In this document: positions 59,237-64,000 of the stretch, one piece after another | How the letters are laid out: each line of letters starts with the position of its first letter | Numbering within the stretch: position 1 is the first letter of the stretch | From: RGIG3701 sp030530205 | Lineage (GTDB): Bacteria > Planctomycetota > Planctomycetia > Pirellulales > Thermoguttaceae | Reading direction: 5' to 3' | NCBI GenBank assembly: GCA_030530205.1 | Contig: JAUMVK010000015.1 | Span: forward strand, 1-64,000 | DNA: 64,000 bases | The notes under the pieces: generated by a model | Told to the model about the DNA's origin: nothing | Databases searched by the model: none | The model's input: the letters and a program-made list of their open reading frames with translations, nothing else | Program-made: the position numbers and the translations under genes

Positions 59237-61444
59237 ATGAATACAGCGTGTGCAGTTTTTTTGATTGAAGAATCCCCTTCGATGAAAACGCGAATCGCAG
59301 AAGGAACGCATTCCCGACTGGAAAGTATTGCCACGGCGGTTAATTCCGCGATTCGGCAAATGGAGGGAATGCCGTCCATTGATGTTGCGATTATCGGGTA
59401 TCATCGCGACGCGGAGGGCAATCCAGTCATAGGGAGTCGTTGGGGTGGCCCTTATGAGGGGAAAATATGGGTTTCTTCGGACGTTCTGGCAGTTAATCCT
59501 ATCCGAATCGAGACTCGGGCCAAACACATGGTGAACCCGGTTACGCGGGCAGTGACTCAAATGACCGTTGAGTTCCCCGTCTGGTTCGACCTGATCCCCG
59601 GCGCAGGCAGGCTGCAGTATAAAACCGTTTATGAGTATTTGGCCCAAATGCTCAACGATTGGATCCAGCAAACGGAACCCGCAATTCCGCCGCTGGTTTT
59701 CAGCTTTCTCTCGGACCTTCAGCCCAACGATTCTATCGCTGACGCAGTCATTCCTCTGGGAAAGGTTTCGACGCAGCAGGGTTTTCCAATGCTCCTCCAG
59801 TTCCACGTTGGATCCTACACCAACGTCCCGGCCATCAAGTACCCTAGTGTCGCCCAGTTCCTTCCTTATGGGCCGGTCCAGGAGCTTTTTTACGCATGCA
59901 GCCCTCTGACCGATTTTATGTTCACGGCCTTGCGCCAGAATCAGGAATTTCCCACTGCCGGGGCCAAGGCGCTGGTTTACAATGGCCGTATGATCGACAT
60001 TGTGCGGATGCTCGGTTGCGTAAAGGTTTTCCAATCCATGCGCCCGGCACACGCTTCAGGGACCCAATTAAAAGCTGGTCCTGAATTTAACGTTTCTGTC
60101 CCGGAATCCAGCCCTCAAATTCCCGATTTTAAACCTCAAAATACGGCAATCAAGCCGCCAATTCCCGCGTTTGCCGCACAGCCGCCTCAAACTTCGCCGA
60201 TTGCTCCGCCGAACCAGGAAATCGCGCATCAACAGCCCCCGTTGATGGCAGAGCCACCTCAGTTTCGGGCGCAGAATCCACCAATGGCTGCACCGAATCA
60301 GGAGAACAAGCCACTGACACCACCGTTGATGGCTCAGCCTCCAGAAATCAAACCTGCTCATCTCGCGATGCCGCCGGAACAGCCAGCGTCATCTCCGATT
60401 CCGTCCATTACGCCTTGTCCTCCCATCCAGTCCAAAACCCGCAATTCGTTCCAAATGCCGGGCGTGATCCCAATGTCGAAATCCTCAGACGCCTTATTTG
60501 AAGATTTCGACCATGAGTCGGACGAGGACGATTCTCTTTCCGATATTCCATCGGTAGAAAATCTTCCTGAAGTGAAAGCGGATATCATACCGGACGGTTT
60601 TGAGTACCGGTGCCAGCCGTTTGCAACGAACAAATCCGTACCGGAACCTCCGAACCTTCCGCCGCGGCTGGCCCTGGTGATCCTCATGATGGACCGTTCC
60701 GTCTCCAGCCTGATGTACAAACCAGCCCTTGAAACGTGGGAGAAACGAAAGGACAAGATCCGCTTTATGCTCGGTGAATTTGCCCGCCGCGGACGTGGCC
60801 GTTACGACGTTGGAATCGTATCCTACGGCAAAGAACGGGATGGCAAAATGTCCGTGTACCGAGGTTCCCTGGGAAGAACTTTCCTTTCGGATAATTGCCT
60901 GACGGAAACGGCCGGCAAGGTCGAACTGACGATGATCCAGATCCCCAACGGAATCGGCGGCCTGATTTCTCTTCCACGCAAGAAGCTTTACTTCACGGAC
61001 TGCACGCCGACCTATTCCGGCGATCCCGTGATGGGGATCCAGAGCGCGATCGAAATCATTCGTGAATGGGAACAAACCCGCCAGAATAAAGTGCTTTCGC
61101 CTGTCATCGTCCATTTAACGTCAGGTTATTTCCGCACGGAACGGCTGGATGAGGCGTTGAACCTTTTGGCCGACCCAACACTTCCGCAGGTTTCATTCCT
61201 TCAGTGGGTTTTCACCGAGCGTCCTCACATCGGAGTTTGCTGTCCGGCAGATACCACTTTCACGCATGACGAAACACTTCAAATGCTTTGGGAACGGACC
61301 GACCCGCTCCCCGCTCGAGAATTTCTGGCGGGGCTGCGTCCCGGCATTCACGAGGAATCACGCGGAATGATGGTCAATATGGATTTCGACGTCCTTTTCG
61401 AGGCACTCGACACATTGGCCAAGAAGAAGAGCGAGAAGCCGTAA
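59237..61444 (+). CDS. Double vWA protein with Pro-rich linker
   Basis: A 735-residue protein. The first vWA domain (about 1-270) is a paralog of the preceding protein, but its metal site is altered: LIEESPSM has Glu11 for Asp, and GAGRL replaces the GGTPM Thr. Residues about 290-420 are a Pro/Gln/Ala-rich linker with imperfect repeats such as PPLMAEPPQ and PPLMAQPPE. The second vWA domain (about 475-700) keeps an intact MDRSVSS (Asp486, Ser488, Ser490) and FTDCTPTYSGD. A likely job is to bridge two partners, one in a metal-dependent manner. It is the last gene of the operon. Confidence 0.78.
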   Translation: MNTACAVFLIEESPSMKTRIAEGTHSRLESIATAVNSAIRQMEGMPSIDVAIIGYHRDAEGNPVIGSRWGGPYEGKIWVSSDVLAVNPIRIETRAKHMVNPVTRAVTQMTVEFPVWFDLIPGAGRLQYKTVYEYLAQMLNDWIQQTEPAIPPLVFSFLSDLQPNDSIADAVIPLGKVSTQQGFPMLLQFHVGSYTNVPAIKYPSVAQFLPYGPVQELFYACSPLTDFMFTALRQNQEFPTAGAKALVYNGRMIDIVRMLGCVKVFQSMRPAHASGTQLKAGPEFNVSVPESSPQIPDFKPQNTAIKPPIPAFAAQPPQTSPIAPPNQEIAHQQPPLMAEPPQFRAQNPPMAAPNQENKPLTPPLMAQPPEIKPAHLAMPPEQPASSPIPSITPCPPIQSKTRNSFQMPGVIPMSKSSDALFEDFDHESDEDDSLSDIPSVENLPEVKADIIPDGFEYRCQPFATNKSVPEPPNLPPRLALVILMMDRSVSSLMYKPALETWEKRKDKIRFMLGEFARRGRGRYDVGIVSYGKERDGKMSVYRGSLGRTFLSDNCLTETAGKVELTMIQIPNGIGGLISLPRKKLYFTDCTPTYSGDPVMGIQSAIEIIREWEQTRQNKVLSPVIVHLTSGYFRTERLDEALNLLADPTLPQVSFLQWVFTERPHIGVCCPADTTFTHDETLQMLWERTDPLPAREFLAGLRPGIHEESRGMMVNMDFDVLFEALDTLAKKKSEKP

Positions 61445-61524
61445 AATCAGCTGAGTTGCGACTTGCGTTTTGAGAACTGCGAGTCGCACAAAGCGTGACG
61501 TAGAATAAAAACTTGACTCGAAAA

Positions 61525-61553
61525 GAGGGTGGCCGCAATGACCACCCCTTTCT
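61525..61553. terminator. Bidirectional terminator candidate
   Basis: GGGTGG (61527-61532) pairs with CCACCC (61542-61547) between the convergent vWA and RraA-like genes, with CTTTC after it on the plus strand and CTCTTTTC on the minus strand. Another hairpin, TGCGACT/AGTCGCA, lies at 61457-61488. Confidence 0.5.
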
Positions 61554-61560
61554 GAAAATT

Positions 61561-62295
61561 TTAGAAGTACCCGCCGCGGGCGTGGACTTCTTCCGGCGAA
61601 AGACCCGCCTGGATCCAGTCTTTGAATTCGTCTTCGTTCCGCACGATCGACTCGGCCCGTTCCAGAACCGCGACGCAGATCTTGCGGGGAACGACCACCG
61701 CCCCGTCAATGTCGGCGAAAATCAGGTCGCCCGGCTTGATCAGGGCCGTTCCGCAAACGACCGGGACCTGGAATCCCGTCATTTTCGCGCGAGAGAGCGA
61801 CCCGTTGGAAGTGCGGTAGCGGCACCAGATGCGGAATTTCTGGGACAAAATGTCGCCCGTATCGCGGATCCCGCCGTCGATGATCGCGCCGCGGACGCCC
61901 TTCGCCATGGACATTTTGGTCATGACGCCGCCCCAGTGGGACGCGTGATCGACGCCGTTCGCGTTCCAGACGCACACCATGTTCGGCTTGAGCTGGTCGA
62001 GCATTTTCACGCGGAGTTCCAGCTCTCCCGAAACGGTCGGGTCGGCGTTCGAGCGGATCGTGAAGGCGAAGCCGGCCAACACCATGTCGTCGCGCAGCGG
62101 GGCGATCTCTTCCGGAAGCGCCTGGTTCGTGAGGCACATTTCGCGCATCACGTCGTTCACGCAGCCGGTGTAGAGCTTTTCGTACCGCGCGATGATCTCT
62201 TCTTCCGGGATCGGCAGCTCGCACATCTCGACGTCGTCGCGAATGTGGCGCAGATTCTCAATATTCATCTTGGATTTTGGTTTGTTCTCTTCCAT
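61561..62295 (-). CDS. RraA/HMG-aldolase-family protein
   Basis: A 244-residue cytoplasmic protein of the RraA-like fold. LAGFAFTIRSNAD, WGGVMTKMSMAKGVRGAIIDGG and the GIRDT motif (G-x-x-R-D metal and substrate site) are family marks, with FADIDGAVVVP near the end. Members are either 4-hydroxy-4-methyl-2-oxoglutarate-type aldolases or, in Escherichia coli, the RNase E inhibitor RraA. The longer length and sugar-rich surroundings favour an aldolase or sugar-acid role. It was often mis-named a demethylmenaquinone methyltransferase. The start is uncertain by nine codons. Confidence 0.88.
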   Translation of the reverse strand: MEENKPKSKMNIENLRHIRDDVEMCELPIPEEEIIARYEKLYTGCVNDVMREMCLTNQALPEEIAPLRDDMVLAGFAFTIRSNADPTVSGELELRVKMLDQLKPNMVCVWNANGVDHASHWGGVMTKMSMAKGVRGAIIDGGIRDTGDILSQKFRIWCRYRTSNGSLSRAKMTGFQVPVVCGTALIKPGDLIFADIDGAVVVPRKICVAVLERAESIVRNEDEFKDWIQAGLSPEEVHARGGYF

Positions 62296-62462
62296 TACAG
62301 AAACCCTTTTGTGTGTGAGACGGTCTGAAAAATGAATCTTTCCGAATTATACCACTTTTAAAATTTTTTGCCAGTGGGGGGCAGGACTCCAAGTCCAACT
62401 TGCGAATGGAGCAAATGGTGAAAATGGGAACGTCCCGGAGTTCACCTCCAGCCCACTTCCCA

Positions 62463-62836
62463 CTCCAGCGATTATAGGCCCCGCGGATTTGGGCGGATTT
62501 GATTAAAAGAGTTTTTAAACTGCAAACCAGTTTCCAAAGTGCGCGGCTCACCCACTTCAGCCCCTGATTTAAACACGGATTTTCACGGATTAAAAGGATT
62601 TTCACGGATTATTTAAAGGAAATTTTGCGTCTTCTTCCTGGTTTTGAATCAATGAAAACGAAATCCTTTTAATCCCTCGAATCCGTGGAAATCCGTGCTT
62701 AAATGAAAGGTTGGAAGTGAAACTGGCTTGAATCTTGGAAAGGGAATTTTTGGGGGGAATCCCTTAAAATTTTTTAAATCCAATCCGCCTTAATCCGCCT
62801 GATCCGCCCAATCCGCGGGGCCTATAATCGCTGGAC
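62463..62836. repeat. Nested palindrome: element B6 between inverted GGCCTATAATCGCTGGAC blocks
   Basis: The 714-bp spacer before the DUF4838 gene holds an inverted block (62463-62510, CCAGCGATTATAGGCCCCGC), then element B6 (62567-62704, ATTTAAACACGGATTTTCAC to the complementary end CCGTGCTTAAAT), then the direct block (62781-62836). The outer blocks face each other, making a structure of about 370 bp that can fold over B6. 62296-62460 holds nothing else I can support. Confidence 0.8.
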
Positions 62837-62915
62837 TTTGAGGCGAGCTGGTGAACTTTGGGTCAGACTCATTCGACCATTTCGCCCGGTTTTTTGTCAA
62901 AATCAAGGGGGGCAC

Positions 62916-62944
62916 TTGACAGACGATTCCCGCAGTGCTATAAT
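62916..62944 (+). promoter_or_regulatory. Consensus sigma70 promoter of the DUF4838 gene
   Basis: TTGACA (62916-62921), a 17-bp spacer and TATAAT (62939-62944): both boxes are perfect, 65 bases before the ATG at 63010. Confidence 0.8.
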
Positions 62945-63009
62945 GATTTCGTACCGGAAAGTCTTTCGGATAATTTCCTTCCCCCACCCTTTTACCCCCT
63001 GAGGTGCTT

Positions 63010-64000
63010 ATGCGTACGTTCTTCACTTTCCTGACCCTTTTGCTTGCGGTCACTCTTGCACAGGCCGGCTCACTTCGGCTTGCTGAAAACGGCCAAACCG
63101 GCTGGAAAATCGCCCTTCCGGCTGAACCTACGGACGTGGAAAAGACCGCCGCCCGTGAACTGGCCGAACATCTGAATCTCATCACCGGCGCCGAGTTCCC
63201 GACGGTTTCCGAGGCGGACCTCCCCGCTGACGCGCAGAACGTGCTGTTCGTCGGAAACGGTTCCGCGATGGCGGCCGAATACGCCAAAGCCGGAAAAACC
63301 GGTGAGAAACCGTTCAAGTTCGACGAGATATTCATCCGCGCGGACGGTTCGAACCTCTACCTCGGAGGTCACGAGCGGCGCGGTGCGCTCTACGCGGTTT
63401 ACTCGTTCCTTCAGGACACGCTAGGGGTACGCTGGTGGACGGCCGAAAGCTCTTTCATCCCGAAAAAGCCAACGCTTGAAGTCGCCGACGACCTGAGCGT
63501 TTCGTACGCCCCGCAGCTCATTTCCCGCGAGATGTACCACCGCCTCGCGCAGAAGCCGATTTTCTCCGCGCGCATGAAAGGGAACGGCGCAATTCCGGCC
63601 GAATACGGCGGACGGGTCAGCATCATTTACTTCGTTCACTCGTTCTTCCGCGTTCTGCCGCCGGAAAAGTACTTTGACGAGCATCCCGAATGGTACTCGG
63701 AAATCGACGGGAAACGCAAAGGGGAACACACGCAGCTGTGCCTCTCCAACGACGAAATGCGTAAAGAGTACGTCCGGGTCATTCTTGAGGAACTTCGCAA
63801 AGCGAAGGATCCCCGCTTCATCGACGTGAGCCAGAACGACTGGGGCGGCTGGTGCCAGTGCGAGAAATGCAAGGCCCTCGCCGAACAGGAAGGCAGTCAG
63901 GCCGGGCCGCTCATCACGTTCCTGAATAAAGTGGCCGAAGACATTGAAAAAGAATTTCCGGACGTGCTCGTCGAGACGCTCGCGTACCAGCAGTCCCGCA
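63010..64000 (+). CDS. Secreted DUF4838 glycoside hydrolase-like protein (5' part)
   Basis: The first 330 codons of a gene that runs past the window end. A signal peptide (MRTFFTFLTLLLAVTLAQAG) is followed by an N-terminal domain like those before alpha-glucuronidase and GH20 barrels: KTAARELAEHLNLITGAEFP and GGHERRGALYAVYSFLQDTL, then GVRWW. The DUF4838 part continues with FFRVLPPEKYFDEHPEWYSE, QLCLSNDEM and VSQNDWGGWCQCEKCKAL, where paired Cys residues may bind metal. Such proteins are common in glycan-degrading Planctomycetota and Bacteroidota; activity is inferred. GAGGT precedes the start. Confidence 0.85.
   Translation, partial: MRTFFTFLTLLLAVTLAQAGSLRLAENGQTGWKIALPAEPTDVEKTAARELAEHLNLITGAEFPTVSEADLPADAQNVLFVGNGSAMAAEYAKAGKTGEKPFKFDEIFIRADGSNLYLGGHERRGALYAVYSFLQDTLGVRWWTAESSFIPKKPTLEVADDLSVSYAPQLISREMYHRLAQKPIFSARMKGNGAIPAEYGGRVSIIYFVHSFFRVLPPEKYFDEHPEWYSEIDGKRKGEHTQLCLSNDEMRKEYVRVILEELRKAKDPRFIDVSQNDWGGWCQCEKCKALAEQEGSQAGPLITFLNKVAEDIEKEFPDVLVETLAYQQSR

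Overview
The window reads as chromosomal DNA of a member of the Planctomycetota, probably an uncultured, saccharolytic one. The evidence is a DUF1559 pseudopilin, two secreted DUF1080 proteins, secreted Gfo/Idh/MocA, PHP and DUF4838 proteins, a DUF5009 acyltransferase, and genes set in long repeat-filled spacers. Nothing here fixes genus or habitat. A GH110-type galactosidase gene would suit an animal-glycan diet, but that is inference. One 10-base N gap (22870-22879) shows the sequence is a scaffold.

Layout. 1-9,200: a small Cys-rich protein, a secreted BPL-N amidotransferase-like protein, LRR and ankyrin proteins, hisD (minus), two pseudopilins and a GH110-like enzyme. 9,200-17,800: a nucleotidyltransferase-like gene, a secreted ceramidase-like hydrolase, a DUF5009 membrane protein, then the minus-strand series gltX - Tat-exported PHP protein - dnaX. 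dnaX carries an A9 run that would yield a gamma-sized product if slippage occurs. 18,000-26,300: secreted EEP hydrolase, ruvA, parallel beta-helix protein, truA, an EfpL-type elongation factor P, dapF, a membrane protein, a thioredoxin-fold protein and pyridoxal kinase. 26,300-40,000: a large secreted glycosidase, ridA, secreted oxidoreductase, BspA-type LRR protein, DUF1080, PHP protein, nudC, an RhtA-like exporter and a HerA-like ATPase.

40,000-43,650 is a visibly AT-richer island. It holds two exported proteins on the minus strand; one carries a PD-(D/E)XK nuclease-like motif set and a long Gly-rich hydrophobic tail. The operon has a recognisable promoter, a structured leader and an intrinsic terminator.

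47,224-61,444 is the most notable system: a membrane-anchored GTPase (DO-GTPase2-like), a kinase whose catalytic Lys is Arg, a 1512-residue membrane protein with a GAP1-N2-like N-terminus, a coiled-coil membrane protein, a vWA protein and a double-vWA protein. The last five genes look like one operon. The gene content matches the GTPase-centred, NTP-dependent conflict systems described by comparative genomics, whose mechanism is largely untested.

Repeats are abundant and strictly intergenic: a 41-42 bp hairpin repeat in four BIME-like clusters; six copies of a ~120-200 bp palindromic element; and several AT-rich inverted repeats at gene ends. Nine sigma70-like promoters can be read directly. 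No rRNA, tRNA, CRISPR array or transposase gene was recognised.
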